A DNA stretch of 64,000 nucleotides from Enoplolaimus lenunculus (GCA_030248215.1 JASANG010001502.1:310001-374000); one strand, 5' to 3'. Positions 1 to 11,699 are shown, counted from the stretch's first letter. The notes: generated by a model from the sequence alone, not told the origin. Numbers and translations are program-made.

Positions 1-10
1 GACCTAAACG

Positions 11-171
11 GATTCTAACATTTTTACGCGAGTCCGAGCGAAATCTTCATACAGTTTCTTGGTACCAAAAGCGAGTACACGGGGAGCTCATTCGGCTCCC
101 GTGAACCGTTCTTGGTACCAAGAAACTGTATATAAACATTTTGCTAGGACTCACGTAAAAATGTTAGAATC
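11..171. repeat. Foldback (hairpin) element, about 160 bp
   Basis: The outer arms GATTCTAACATTTTTACG (from 11) and CGTAAAAATGTTAGAATC (to 171) are exact inverted copies. A second nested inverted pair (about 49-67 and 112-131, core TTTCTTGGTACCA) and a small central GGGAGC/GCTCCC pair lie inside. The whole unit could fold into one long hairpin. No coding capacity is seen. It looks like a small palindromic DNA element; no target duplication is obvious. Confidence 0.7.
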
Positions 172-2711
172 AAAACCCAAAATTTTTTGGCAAATATAAA
201 ACCGAATAAACGTTTCAACTTGGACGACATCAATCGAGTACGTGCCATAAAGTATCACTTTGGACTGCTAAAATTGCCGGCGTATTCACTTCTTGTGATG
301 CAATGACAACTATTCCTTGTGTTTTTCGTGAACTCCAACCAGTGAACCCCTTTAAATTTTTTCTGGATCCGTCAGATCCGGAGCAGCCACCCCAGGTTCA
401 ACATTTGGGAAGGCCACCCCTAAGGGACCCCACCGGAACCGGTTGAAACAAAACCGCCAATGTTTTGAAATGCGTTTGGCTTCTGGCCCAAGATATGTAA
501 TTCAAATGTAACCAACGTTTTGGTTTGTGAAAATATAATAACCATTGTCTATGGACGTAAATACGAGGCATATAGCACTGACTTCAAGTTTAAGCAATTA
601 CATAAGTGTTATTAGCTAAATGATTATTTGAAAAAATGATTAAATTCAAAATCACTCAAATGATTTGCGAAACAGGATATAAAACCGCCAGTTAATATGA
701 CACTAAGGTTAACAGGGGTTGCTTTGATAAGCCATAGGTAAAAGCCAATATTTTAACTTAATTCATATTAATAATAGGGTTCGTGAAAACAAAAATCACA
801 AACATAAAACTTACTATTGGACCGCTGACGGATCCAATGGGGAGGTACCAAGGGCAACACCATAATAACCGAAATCGAAACTAAAATTCTGTGCTAAACA
901 CATTGCAGTAAAATTACGACATGTAGGTCGGGTTGCTGACCAGCGATTTGTTTTCTATTATATATTGCGTAGTCTCCCACCCGTCAGGAATTTCTAGATC
1001 CGCCAGTAGACTTTATATCAAGGTTTTTATTTGTGTCACTAAAAATCTGGGGTATAATCTTTTAATCAAAAATTAATCAACAAAATGTAAGCGACCGAAT
1101 ACGACACCGAGACCGACCCGTTCAGTTTAGTTCACGCGTCAAAACTTTCGAGATTTGATGCCGCAAAAACCACAAGAATAGCATGATTTTCCAATGGCAA
1201 ATTAAGACAAGTGCTGAATTAAAAACCAGTTAAATTAAAATTATTTCAACTCATGGGTTTTCAATTAAACACGTCATTATGGCACTGTTTCTATTTTATC
1301 CAGCATGCGAACGGAGCTGAAAAAATATTGGAGTAAGCAGTTAACAAAGTTTGCTGGAGCTGGAGATGCAGCAAACTTAGGCGATCAAAACGATGTTAGA
1401 ATTTGCTAATTTTAACAATAACCTGTTCGCCGAAACCTTTTGGAGAAATTCTACCATTGCCAAAACCGGAATCAATGGTTTGCGATGGTCAGTGTAACGG
1501 CTGATTTTTTGTCGTTTGACTTTTGCTTCCGGAAAGGTTTGCATTCGGATAGGTGGTTCCACGTCCCCAATCACAAAAATGGCCCCACTGAGACAGTTCA
1601 AATATTCACAAGGCGCCATCCTGCATGGCCCTTGACGTTTTTAAAAGTGTCCCAAAATATATATTGGACAATCCTTTATCTTATTTTCTGTAACGGTGAT
1701 AAATCCAAACCGCGTGGATGTCATGAAGCTTGGACGATACAGTGTGGCTCTGCCGTTGAATTTTTAATTGACGTCACATGGCAGTAGCAACGTTAACTAC
1801 GCAACAGAGCGGCACCGAAGGTGTCAAGAAACTGTTGAAGATTTTTTTAAATTAATTTTCACATAATGAAATTCAAATCACACACGAAATGTTTGTCATT
1901 TAAAAAAGTACGAAAATTAAATTCAAAATCATCGGTTGAATTTCGAAAACCCAAAAAAATAAGTAATTTAGTGGCACTCTGATTCGGACGGAGAGGGAAA
2001 GTTAGCCTGTTACACCGTATTAGGAGACGCAACTCCGGTTCGACCATGTTTACTACTGTGGATTTTCGGATAAAACACATCATCAAAATGCTCGAACTGC
2101 CATACGAAGAAAACTTGCGAAAATGATATAAAAACAAACGTATCGCACCTAAAACGTGTATATATTACCGATATTGAAATTTGAATTAGCGAAAATTAAT
2201 TAAACTTAGACCAGATTTAGGATTCTCCAGTGTTCGCTGAACCTATTGCCAGATAGTGATTGGTTCTTAATCTAGCGAATCACAAAACCTTAAGGTTCGA
2301 CAAATTGAATGCAACAAAATGTACAGAACTTCGACGCTCACCGTTAAATCGTTCAAATAATTAGGAGACCTATACGATGCTATCACCAACAGCCGACAGG
2401 TGCTATATGTATCTAAAATATTGGTTCAAAGATAAAATTTTAACAGTTAAAGTACGGTAAATTTCATTCGGAAACGTGACGTCACAGGAAAAATACCACA
2501 AGTCTCATCAGTGAGAGACATTTCGATTTTGGAACCCATGATGTATTCAATAATATTTCGTGACAGCGTTCACCAAATAGAACGCGCATCAAATTGGCAG
2601 CTGGTAAAATAATTCACAAAACGCACATAATTTTGCGTTGGAATACATACCTGGCGTAAAAGACTTTCGTGTGTGGCAATGAAAAACGTTCACCACGCAA
2701 AACGGGGCCAC
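172..2711. other. Non-coding stretch with one MITE scrap
   Basis: No exon with both a plausible splice site and a recognisable product was found on either strand. About 360-465 carries a GGAGCAGCCACCCC segment resembling the interior of the family N element at 42929-43123, so it is probably a decayed copy. The rest is AT-rich and unremarkable. The short open frames near 1440-1790 and 1860-2137 have no protein-like features. Confidence 0.5.
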
Positions 2712-2890
2712 CAACGGCGGATCCATGGTGGGGCCACCCCGGCCGTGGCCTCCCCCCCAACAGCATCTCGACAAAAACTTTATAGCAATTTTGTGACAAT
2801 AGTTCGTGGTTTGCATGTGGGTCAAAAATACGTTTATTACCTGTGAAATTTTGCCCCCCCCGCGATTTTGAGATCCTGAATCCGCCACTG
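2712..2890. mobile_element. Family F hAT-like MITE
   Basis: The ends CAACGGCGGATCC and CCGCCACTG are imperfect inverted repeats, and GC-rich tracts sit just inside each end. The 8-bp sequence GGGGCCAC flanks both sides (2704-2711 and 2891-2898), a perfect target duplication of the length made by hAT transposases. Related copies lie at 9321-9497, 10690-11119 and 11528-11699. Non-autonomous. Confidence 0.85.
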
Positions 2891-4252
2891 GGGGCCACAA
2901 TTATGTAAAATCACTGTTCGGGTTTTGACGTTCGCCTGCCTGCCTATCACAAATCTCACATTATTGATGATATTTTTGGGTTTGTGAAACCTGGAGGAAC
3001 ACCGAATATTATATCGGTTTTGGGTCTCAGACACACGTTTCGAACGCTCTCACGTTTTATGTGCCATAACAAAATGTATACCGTTGGTTTCATTTTTATG
3101 TCTGATATACAGCGATGTTAGCTAGAATTTAAGTTCGCAAGGTATAACGTCAAGTAGACACGAATTATTCAACCTTCACGAACCATAAGGTGTTAAAAAT
3201 CCGGTAATCCTGTGTTTTTTTCTCCAACAATTTCGTGAGCGGATATATCTCGTCTATGCCCTCCCCCCCTGTATACGCCCCTGAGTAATATGCCACATAT
3301 ATATTGTAGACTCAATGCCCCAATTTTGGCATTTGGTTTGATTGAAGAGCGGTTGCCGCCACCCACAAACGACCGACATATTAGGTGTTTTACACAATAT
3401 TTTGGGTAACGCAACAATAGTAAAACTATACAACAGAGCTCAAAACTGTGATACGAATTGAAAAAGGTCTTCTCTATATCAGTGTTTATTCATTTTAATT
3501 TATGCCGCAAACAACACAAATTTGGAGCCCAAAAAGTTTAAACTTCGCTGTCTTGCCGTCTGGTTTGACGTTTTATGCTCGATAATACCTGTATATCTCT
3601 TTGTATTTACTGCCATCGCATAATAGTCTATATAAATTTCTTGATTTAAACACCAAACTATTGCATTATTATAAAATTGTCTTGGTTTCCGAACCAATGA
3701 CGACGAATTGACCAAAATTTCATTTTACTGAAGATTCCAGTCAGTCAGTGTTTTGGCAACGTTTCGAACACTGACTGGACTTATTTCTATTTACAAATTA
3801 CCAGATCCAAAATGTATAATAAAACCATTTTGCTATTCTATGTTAAACTTTAATGCCGATACCCGAATGGATTGTACGGAACAGCTTCTCAACCTCATCA
3901 TACATTCTTATTGTAATAGCAATAGCTTTCAATTTTAAATCAATACAGTCTTTTCATACGTTTCGCACCAAATACTAAAATTTATACTATAAAATCTACA
4001 AATACGGTGCTATTCAAATGAAGATTAGGCAGATTGTCGCAAAATCCAAAATATCTACTGTAGAAGTAAAATAAACAAGCATACTCGAATGAAATGACTA
4101 ATTGAAATGGTACGATTGTCAAAATCGTCCACCGATTCGACAATGCCTAAGCTCAGGGGTAATGTTACCATGTCAAAATATTGGCTACGCATGCTTTATG
4201 CAACATTCAACATATCATTGACATTCCTTGCAAAACTGGTATCCTTAAAGTT
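2891..4252. other. Gene-free stretch
   Basis: No recognisable gene or well-bounded repeat on either strand. A short 'Gly-Gly' frame on the minus strand near 3193-3417 runs through low-complexity GC-rich sequence and has no family signature. Confidence 0.4.
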
Positions 4253-4507
4253 GGCCCATGTATAGAACAGGGCCAGAACAGTAGTATAAACATATTTCTA
4301 AGCCTAAGCCTAAGCGAATGAATGAGCCTATTCACAAGCTTAAGCCTAAGCCTAAGCATAAGCGAATGAATGAGCCTATTTAGAACCCTAACCCTAAGCC
4401 TAAGCCTAAGCCTAAGCCTCAGCCTAAGCAAAAAAATAGTCTAAAGCTTAAACTGACTCTATTATAGCCGTTCCGGAAAACGATCCAGCCCTGTTCTATA
4501 CATGGGC
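4253..4507. mobile_element. Family A MITE with internal TTAGGC arrays
   Basis: Ends GGCCCATGTATAGAACAGGG and its inverse (CCCTGTTCTATACATGGGC) bound the unit. Inside are two runs of CCTAAG hexamers interrupted by a spacer (AGCGAATGAATGAGCC), then a conserved TAAAGCTTAAACTGACTC block. No clear target duplication here, unlike sister copies. Confidence 0.85.
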
Positions 4508-4784
4508 GTTTAATTACTCAATCGAAAGTTTTAAACCTTTTTCGAAATTTCTTTACAAATCAACAAAAAAATTCAAATATACTATTTTAACTGCTTAAAA
4601 CCACCTACCCAACACACATCTTGCGTCAATTTTTCGCCTTATTTCTCCCTATATCACCTTAGTTAACATTGCATCTCCAAACTCCACTGTATTTCACTGA
4701 AATAAGTAACGGTTTATGGATTTTTATTAACACATGAGTTATTGCTACAAACCAGAGCGTCATCCGAGATGAAACTGGTTATTT

Positions 4785-5008
4785 AGGTGCCTGTCTTTTT
4801 TATGTCCGGGCTTAAGTCTATTAACCCTTTCTCATATGAATATTTTCTATTTCTCCTGAGGCCTACTTTTATGCTAGGATTCGAACTCGGGATTTCGGTG
4901 CCTGTCTTTTTTATGTCCGGGCTTAAGTCTATTAACCCTTTCTCATATGAATATTTTCTATTTCTCCTGAGGCCTACTTTTATGCTAGGATTCGAACTCG
5001 GGTGACTG
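4785..5008. repeat. Direct tandem duplication, about 112 bp x 2
   Basis: Two almost identical units beginning GGTGCCTGTCTTTTTTATGT follow one another, separated by about 5 bp (ATTTC). The duplicated segment includes one end (TTAACCCTTTCTCATATG) of the tRNA-like element and its B-box region, so the duplication arose within or after insertion of that element. Confidence 0.85.
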
Positions 5009-5202
5009 GCGTGGGAGGCGTATACCATCACCACTCAGCTATAGGAGCTAGACGCTCGAGCCCGAGGGGGCTCTCACGTCTTGTGGTGATTTAGTACTAT
5101 GTATACGTGTTGCAATTGTTAAACGCAGTGCGATATACATTATTTAACGTATATACACTGCGCTTAGTTGCCTATAGGCAACTCAATGTGAGAAGGGGTT
5201 AA
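4821..5202 (-). mobile_element. tRNA-like, inverted-repeat-ended element (copy 1)
   Basis: Read on the minus strand it contains GCTCCTATAGCTGAGTGG (an A-box match) and GAGTTCGAATCC (a B-box match) at the normal tRNA spacing, as in tRNA-derived SINEs. Yet the unit ends in TTAACCC-type inverted repeats (TTAACCCTTTCTCATATG at 4821, GAGAAGGGGTTAA at 5202), more like a DNA transposon. A sister copy is at 62326-62605 and a fragment at about 21888-21990. It is not a functional tRNA gene: the arms beyond the two boxes pair poorly. Confidence 0.65.
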
Positions 5203-5323
5203 GTGAGGAAAAACGTTAACTGGCTTGCAACATTTTGGAGGAACAACGCAATCCTGTATATATGATTCAGAGTTTCCACTGTAGGAATAGTGTTTATAAA
5301 TTTTACTTTAACTTATAGATGTT

Positions 5324-5689
5324 GGCCGGGTTTCGGAAACCCTACTTAAGTATGACTTAGTACTTAAGTACGTGCTAAGTATTTACTTAATCATTTTGTC
5401 AATCTTAAAAGCGTACTTAAGTTAAGTAAATACTCAAGTTGCTGTCTACATTTTATAAATTACAAATTAACCGTTCTGCCATACGAACCTTGGTCTAATT
5501 AAAAGTGTAGACTCATTACATCTCCTTAATGTAATGCAAAACTATTACTTACTTGTTATGACAATGGCTGACATTTGGCGTTTGTTTGTTTTTGCTCGAA
5601 AATTTAAGTATTTACTTAAGTTGGCGACTTAAGTAATTACTTAGGTTTCACTTTATTAAATACTTAAGTAAGCTTTCAGAAACCCAGCC
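5324..5689. mobile_element. Family H MITE with long inverted repeats
   Basis: The ends GGCCGGGTTTCGGAAACCC and its approximate inverse (CTTTCAGAAACCCAGCC) bound about 366 bp. Just inside both ends, ACTTAAGTA-type palindromes recur (ACTTAAGTATG, TACTTAAGTAAG), so much of the element can fold. No coding capacity. I see no second copy in the window. Confidence 0.7.
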
Positions 5690-5739
5690 GTTTTTTAGAA
5701 TAGGTATCAAGCATAAATAATAAGTTAAATTAAAACGTA

Positions 5740-5955
5740 CACTGTAAAAATGGGGAGTCAAATTGACTCTCTCAGAAATAGGCTTTTCCTGACTACACAA
5801 ACAGAGTCAAACATGACTCCGCCAGACTCAAATTCAATTCACTGAATCGCTGAGTGAGTCCAATTTGACTGCCGGAGTCAAATCTGACTCAGTTTGTGTA
5901 GTCAGAAAAAGCCTATTTCCGAGAGAGTCAATTTGACTTCCCATTTTTTACAATG
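5740..5955. mobile_element. Family D palindromic MITE
   Basis: Ends CACTGTAAAAATGGGGAGTC and the near-inverse (TTTTTTACAATG), flanked by TA. The arms contain GAGTCAAATTGACTC, itself a palindrome, and AGAAATAGGCTTTTCCTGAC. The TA duplication and about 215-bp size suggest a Tc1/mariner-type MITE. Other copies: 27006-27215, 45093-45292, 56462-56676, 63772-63973. Confidence 0.85.
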
Positions 5956-6249
5956 TATGTAACTTGCACTCATGAGATCTGAAAACGGTGTTGACGCGTT
6001 TTAAAACCTATAACAGTTTACATAGTTTTGGCCATTTAAACCTTAATTTACTAGCTTGACAAGAAGCAATATTAAATCTCACCGGCTGTACAACAGTGTC
6101 AGGTATGTCGAGGGCTTATTTTTTGTATCCTCATATACACAAACAAATCTAAAATAAAGACCTTGGGTGAACCACAATTCAAGCTAACCCCATTAAAAAT
6201 GAAAGATAACTCGCGAAGACTAAACAAACCTCATCGACTAACGGTACTA

Positions 6250-7303
6250 ATGAAGTATGTTTTACTCAAAGCCATTTGTATTTATGTGTGTATGTGCATA
6301 ACGCAGTGCGAAAGCTTGCGGCAGCTGCAGAAAAAACAACGACGGACAGAGGCGCATCGAGAAAAAAATTTGAAGGAGGTTTTCAATTTGCAAGGTATGG
6401 AACCCAAAACGACCCCTTGTCACATTTACATGCCTGATGCTTGACTGCTCGAAGCATGGTTTGATTTTGACAATTTTTTCGCTTAATACGCCAGGTGGTT
6501 CACGGCGTACCCACTGAGCGTTCCTGACTCTACCCCTGACGGCGAGTATATAACGTGCAAAATCACATGAAATACGTGTTTCGTTGCTGGCGGTATAGCA
6601 AGCAAAAGAGCTCAGATACCCAACAGTGCACACTTATATATGCGGGCAGCCAAAAGTGATGGATATGACATGTCAAACAGAACGCAAAATGACTAATGAC
6701 TATGCGCTAATATCCCATAAAATTTTGTTCCAGGCAATATACGTATGAGCGCTCATGGACTTATGTGCTGTTATAAAATACACAGGGGCAGCCGCTGTAC
6801 ATGACTGTATAATAGTAGATAACGGGTGATAAAGTACCCTAAAATGCCAGGTTAACTTTGTAATAAAACGTTGAACATGTAAAAACTAAAATGTGGTGTA
6901 AGTAATGCAAGCCGCATTTTAGATGCAATATATTTCTTCAAATATTTGGGTTGAAAATTTTGCAATAATATTTGGGTTGAAAATTTTGCAATAATATTTG
7001 GGTTGAAAATTTTGCAATAATATTTGGGTTGAAAATTTTGCAATAATATTTGGGTTGAAAATTTTGCTGTACGACGGGTTGTGATTGCAACAAAAAACGA
7101 CCGACATTTTAGACGTGGTATACAATTATAACATATTTCGTGAGAATAATGTTTTGGGTTCTTACAACCGGTGCAAGCCCTTGTACACATGTCCACAACA
7201 CAAGTTTAAGCCTATGAAGCTTAAAACTTTGATGCCAAAATGTTCAAATTTCGATAACTGTAGCGTGAATGTCCACAAGAGTGTCTGTTTTGATGTACTT
7301 TAG
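6250..7303 (+). CDS. Small secreted cysteine-containing protein (tentative two-exon gene)
   Basis: Exon 1 (6250-6394) starts at a Met followed by a hydrophobic signal-peptide-like stretch (MKYVLLKAICIYVCMCITQC), then a basic Gln/Lys/Arg-rich segment. It ends in phase 1 before GGTATGG. Exon 2 (7113-7303) follows CATTTTAG and is in the matching phase; the join makes an Asp codon. It gives 62 codons then TAG. The C-terminal half has five cysteines (RCKPLYTC, PKCSNFDNC, SVCFDVL). The total is 111 aa. An in-frame upstream Met lies at 6199, but the start at 6250 puts the hydrophobic core at the N-terminus. The 718-bp intron contains a 26-bp x 5 satellite. I do not recognise the family. A secreted peptide or growth-factor-like ligand is possible. 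Exons between or beyond these two cannot be excluded, nor can coincidence. Confidence 0.4.
6941..7067. repeat. 26-bp satellite, five copies
   Basis: The unit AATATTTGGGTTGAAAATTT plus TGCAAT repeats with starts at 6941, 6967, 6993, 7019 and 7045, essentially without variation. The last copy is cut short. The identity implies recent expansion. It sits 45 bp before the acceptor of the exon at 7113. Confidence 0.95.
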
Positions 7304-7450
7304 GTTAGTAAATTTTTGTCAAAAAATCTAGGCACAAATCGCTAGAAGCAATTACAAGCTAGACTTCGTTGCCGTTTGCATTTGCGAAATAATGATTGAA
7401 CTTTTGGTATATGAGACTAACACAAAATTGTAACTTTTAAACTGAATTTC

Positions 7451-7605
7451 TGATACTAAATTCGTTTACGTATATGCAATTTAAAAAACTTTACAAATTT
7501 CACTTTTGATAGTAAATTCGTTTCGTATATTCAATTTAAAAAACTTTCCAAATTTCACTTTTGATAGTAAATTCGTTACGTATATGCAATTTAAAAAACT
7601 TCGGA
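7451..7605. repeat. Tandem repeat of about 58 bp, 2.6 copies
   Basis: The unit contains TAAATTCGTTTACGTATATG, CAATTTAAAAAACTTTACAA and ATTTCACTTTTGATAG. Three starts are seen (about 7456, 7512 and 7568), with small differences between copies. Confidence 0.85.
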
Positions 7606-8689
7606 ACGCAGCTACGTTCATTCTTAAACCTGGTTTTGCTCAAAGTTCCACAGAGAATCCGAAAAATATACTTAAAACCTAAACCGCTGACTCTTTACGT
7701 AAAATAACCCGACTGTAGAGCTTGAAAAACAATTATAAATATATTTCGAAAAGTGTATATAATTGTTACTAGCCAAAATTGTCATCAAGACACCATAGTT
7801 TTTCTTGACACAGTCGCTGAGAGGTTAACCTTTAGATGTCATATATAATACGTGAAAACTCCCAAAAATTAAGGCTACAAATAACCGAAATACTAAACGA
7901 CTGTGCACAGTAATGAGTTCAAAGCTTTTAGAGGTATGCATGAAAATGTCTTTGCTTTAGCGAATTGGGCAGAAACATCACGCTTCAACTAACACATGAT
8001 TAAGCTCACACACACACACGCTACGAAACATACATACAAACGCCGCACGTTTTATAGAGATTATTTGACTGACCTGAGTGACAGCCGCCAGTTCTCTCAC
8101 GTATATGCCTCGGCTCATGTGGAGTGTTTCCTCCTATAGATGTGATAGCAAAGACATAGAGTGAGACACGAGACTTGATGCTGTTTATAGAAATATGACA
8201 AGTCAGCAAACGGAATGTAATTTTGCCGAATATAACGAACTGTGCTTACAAAAGTGTGTGGCAAAATTTTTGCAATATCAATCGAAAACATACCGGTACC
8301 ATATAGTGATTTGTATTCTTTTGTACGGCGCAGATGATCCGGACCAGTAGTAAGAATGGGGAGCAGAGAAAATTCAGTCCTCTGGACAATTTTTGCGTCC
8401 AAGAAGAGTTTTAGTCCCAGTTGTAGGCTTGAGATTTCAACCGCATGCATGACCTAGGAAAGTTTTGCCCCTCTGGTAGCGTGAGCTGGCTTCGGGCCTA
8501 AGCTGATCACTATAATGGTGTAAGCCGACGACTAATTTTTAGCAGCCGCATTAACCGAATATATAATAGTTTTTACAAATCTGCCATTGTTGTTATAGGG
8601 AAATCTATAATCGATTCTAATCAGAATACAACGGCTTTAAAGTCAAGGTTGTCACAAATTAAAATTTGCTGACGGTCTGAACAACAAAA

Positions 8690-8812
8690 ATTTTACAATT
8701 ACGACCATTTTGACCTCGTCAGCAGGAGGAGAATGATGGCGGACTACGCCTGATCCGAGTTGTTGAGCTGGCTGACGATGCCAGTAATAAACACTTACTT
8801 ACTTGCTTACTT
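8690..8812 (+). mobile_element. Possible 3' end of a non-LTR retroposon
   Basis: A segment of higher GC content (AGAATGATGGCGGACTACGC and onward) runs into AATAAACACTTACTTACTTG, that is, a polyadenylation-like hexamer followed by short TTAC repeats. LINE and SINE copies in several invertebrates end in this style. No coding part is visible and no second copy occurs here, so this is a suggestion only. Confidence 0.25.
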
Positions 8813-9320
8813 TTGGGCAAACGCCAGTTTACGAGGGAATACAGGCCAACATTACAGTTAAATCCAAATCGACCGCACTTGTGAATAGTTCAACATTGTT
8901 TTTGCATTCTACACAATTTTGAGTTATAATTAATGATCTGTACGGAGGCAATGTGGTGGTGGTGGTGGTACTTAACTAAACAAATAGAAAAGATAAAGTA
9001 CTTTTTAACCCCGCAAACACTCGCTCTGTGTCTGCATAATCCATCTGTCCACAAGTGAGTTTTAACTTTTTACACCAATTAAAATAAAGCGTAGGTAATG
9101 GCCCGATACAGAGAATAACTGCTGCGAAAAGCATGGCTTGTGAGCCAGGTTGACATTAATTATTTGCAAAACTCTATTTAAGCGCGATAAGATTAAACGA
9201 GACCACACAGATTGATGAGAGATAACTCGATACACCACAATCCGTTTTGTCAAATTTTTAGAGCGAGAGAAAAATTCTGATTAAATAACTACTTGCATTT
9301 TACTTTTGTAGCCGTATTAC

Positions 9321-9497
9321 CAATGGCGGATCCATGGGAGGGGGGCACTCCGGCCGTGGCCCCCCCCCAACAGCATCTCGACAAAAATTATATAGCAATT
9401 TTGTGACAATAGTTCGTGGTTTGTGTATGGGTCAAAAGTAAGTTTATTACCTGTGAAATTTTGGGCCCCCCATTTTGAGATCCTGGATCCGCCACTG
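9321..9497. mobile_element. Family F hAT-like MITE
   Basis: Ends CAATGGCGGATCCATGG and GGATCCGCCACTG. The interior closely matches 2712-2890, including CAACAGCATCTCGACAAAAA and AATAGTTCGTGGTTTG. No clear target duplication directly at the borders. Confidence 0.8.
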
Positions 9498-10689
9498 TCT
9501 ACAACACTGTGTATAGCACGTATTACCAGTTAATAATTGGTCATCAAACAAACCACCGACGACAGTTGAATAACTTTGTCAAATGTCGAATCCCATCAGT
9601 CGAAAATCCTAAAGTTACACACTTGCAGGATTTATCAATCACCGAATAGTGACAGGTGTACACACATTTAATAATATGGACACAGTTCGAAAATTTGAGG
9701 GACAGGATTCGCGGTAATTAAACAGTATATTGGCCCTAATCCCTGCGGTTCCTGCTCTAAGCTAATAAAACTCATAAGAAGACTTTACAACAGAAAGTAA
9801 ATACGAGTGCACACAGCGAAACTGGTAGCATCGCTGTACTAGTCTGTTCATTGCTAACTACAGATTTCTTATTAATAGTAACCGAACGCCTGTTGTAGTT
9901 AAACACTTAATTTCAAGATGTATTCGAATTAAAGCTTAAAAATTGATATTCAAATTAGCGGTGAATTGACTAAACTACGAAAATTGAAATGATTTTGGCC
10001 ATTTGTGCAGTTTTACTTCGTGTAAAAGTGACAAAAAAATGGTTCACCGCATATCGTGTTTACACCGACGTTCGCCTCTGCTGCTTGATATAGAAAATAT
10101 GCAATTCAGATGATGTTATTCAAGCTGATGCTAACGCTATATGCGATAATTTGTTTATATTATCCGTTTGAGCAATTTAAAATCGAAGACGTCCATTTCG
10201 ATTCGTGTTTACCACTTCGAAACGTTCAGGGATTTTAAACCATATTGATACCTTGTGAATTTGCAGCAATGAACCTCAAAAACAATTGCATGTGCTTATA
10301 AACCTATCAAAAGCCTAACAGGATTACATGGATACAAAAGTTTTTGGAGGTTCATAAGTTATCTTTGTTTGGAACCACGACAACAACAACAACATCAGGT
10401 TTCGTGTGTCCAAAAAAGTTACCGACTGGCATTTATGTGTCCTATATTGCTGCAATATTGCGAAGAGTGATAGTTGTGTCAAAATGTTGAAAAATGACTA
10501 ATGAACCGAGTCGTATTTTACAAACATGAGACATTATACTTTTACTTTTGACTTTGATAAAAACATATTTTTTGGCTGTAAATGTTTGTTTTAGGGCTGT
10601 TCAAATTTTGTCTTAAATATTATACGCCTGGTGCTAGCATTTTTCGGTCTTTGTCAGTGTTGTGGGCCATATTAAAGTAATGTGCACGG
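9498..10689. other. Gene-free stretch
   Basis: Nothing recognisable in coding or repeat terms except a short CAACAACAACAACA run near 10380-10393. Confidence 0.4.
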
Positions 10690-11119
10690 CAATGGCGGAT
10701 GCATGGGGGCCACGCCGGCCGTGGGCCCCCCCAACAGCATCTCAACAAAAATTATAGAGTGTCAATTGCTGTGCTAAGTACGCTGTTCCGAAAATAGCAG
10801 GTAGTTCTAACTGATTCAAAAACAGAAACAGATGTTGCTGAAGCGCACTGGATTTTGCTTTTTCAAAATTGAATTGGCTTCCGAATCCGAGCCTTTGCAT
10901 TTGTGCCTGTTTGAAACCAAATCTGAACTTATGTTGCCACCCTGTTGTTTAGATCTAAATAGCGTTGATGTGTTAGTTTTATTTGTGATTCATCTCAATT
11001 GAACGAACGTAAAGAAATCAATTTTATGGCAATAGTTCGTGCTTTGTGTGTGGATCCAAAATAAGTTTATTACCTATGAAATTTTGCCCCTCCATTGCGA
11101 GATCCTGGACCCGCCACTG
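10690..11119. mobile_element. Family F MITE carrying an internal insertion
   Basis: The outer ends (CAATGGCGGATGCATGG, CCCGCCACTG) and flanking 8-bp duplication GTGCACGG (10682-10689, 11120-11127) match hAT-like family F. The element is 430 bp instead of about 180. An unrelated stretch of roughly 250-270 bp (about 10757-11027) splits the conserved CAACAAAAATTATA / TGGCAATAGTTCG interior. The insert has no clear terminal repeats. Confidence 0.85.
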
Positions 11120-11527
11120 GTGCACGGTGATATATTTATGCACATATCTTTGCAGCAGCATTAAATATCGGTATAGTTTCAACTTTGATGTCATTTGTTC
11201 AGTTTAGCTATGTCACCGAGTCTCGCTATTAACTTTGACTGCACCACGTTGCTCTTATTGCTTTGCGTCAAACCTTTCGCGGTAACGCGATAAAAATTTT
11301 TCATTCGACACAAATTTATGACATGAAAAATGGATGTTCCGAAGCTTAGGCAGCATTTGTGTCGAGTTTCAATTTGTCTTTGTTTCATTTATATATACAC
11401 TCCTATTGCTAAATTATAGTACCATATCCGATACCAGCTTGGAAATATGGAGAATGTTTGCAACGATTGTTGCGTCGAAGTCTTTTGGTATACGTACATT
11501 AGGTGTTTGATATATGACTGTGTGATC

Positions 11528-11699
11528 CAGTGGCGGATCCAGGATGTCAAAATGGGGGGCCCAAAATTTCACAGGTAATAAACTTACTTTTGACCCATAC
11601 ACAAACCACGAACTATTGTTACAAAATTGCTATATAATTTTTGTCGAGATGCTGTTTGGGGGGGCCACGGCCGGGGTGGCCCCCATGGATCCGCCATTG
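11528..11699. mobile_element. Family F hAT-like MITE, opposite orientation
   Basis: Begins CAGTGGCGGATCCAGGATG and ends ATGGATCCGCCATTG; inverted relative to 9321-9497. Flanked by GTGTGATC / GTGTGAAC (7 of 8 identical), a slightly decayed 8-bp target duplication. Confidence 0.85.

Larger units (their letters stand above)
7304..9320. other. Gene-free stretch with minor repeats
   Basis: It holds a tandem repeat (7451-7605), a short CA run (about 7991-8000), a GTG run (about 8952-8968) and a possible retroposon tail (8690-8812). A segment at 8448-8500 resembles the end of family J (CCCCTCTGGTAGCGTGAGCTGGCT). No exon is recognisable. Confidence 0.45.

Noticed and set aside
4787-5034. Open frames on both strands with an internal repeat
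   Set aside because: They are produced by the about 112-bp tandem duplication inside the tRNA-like element.
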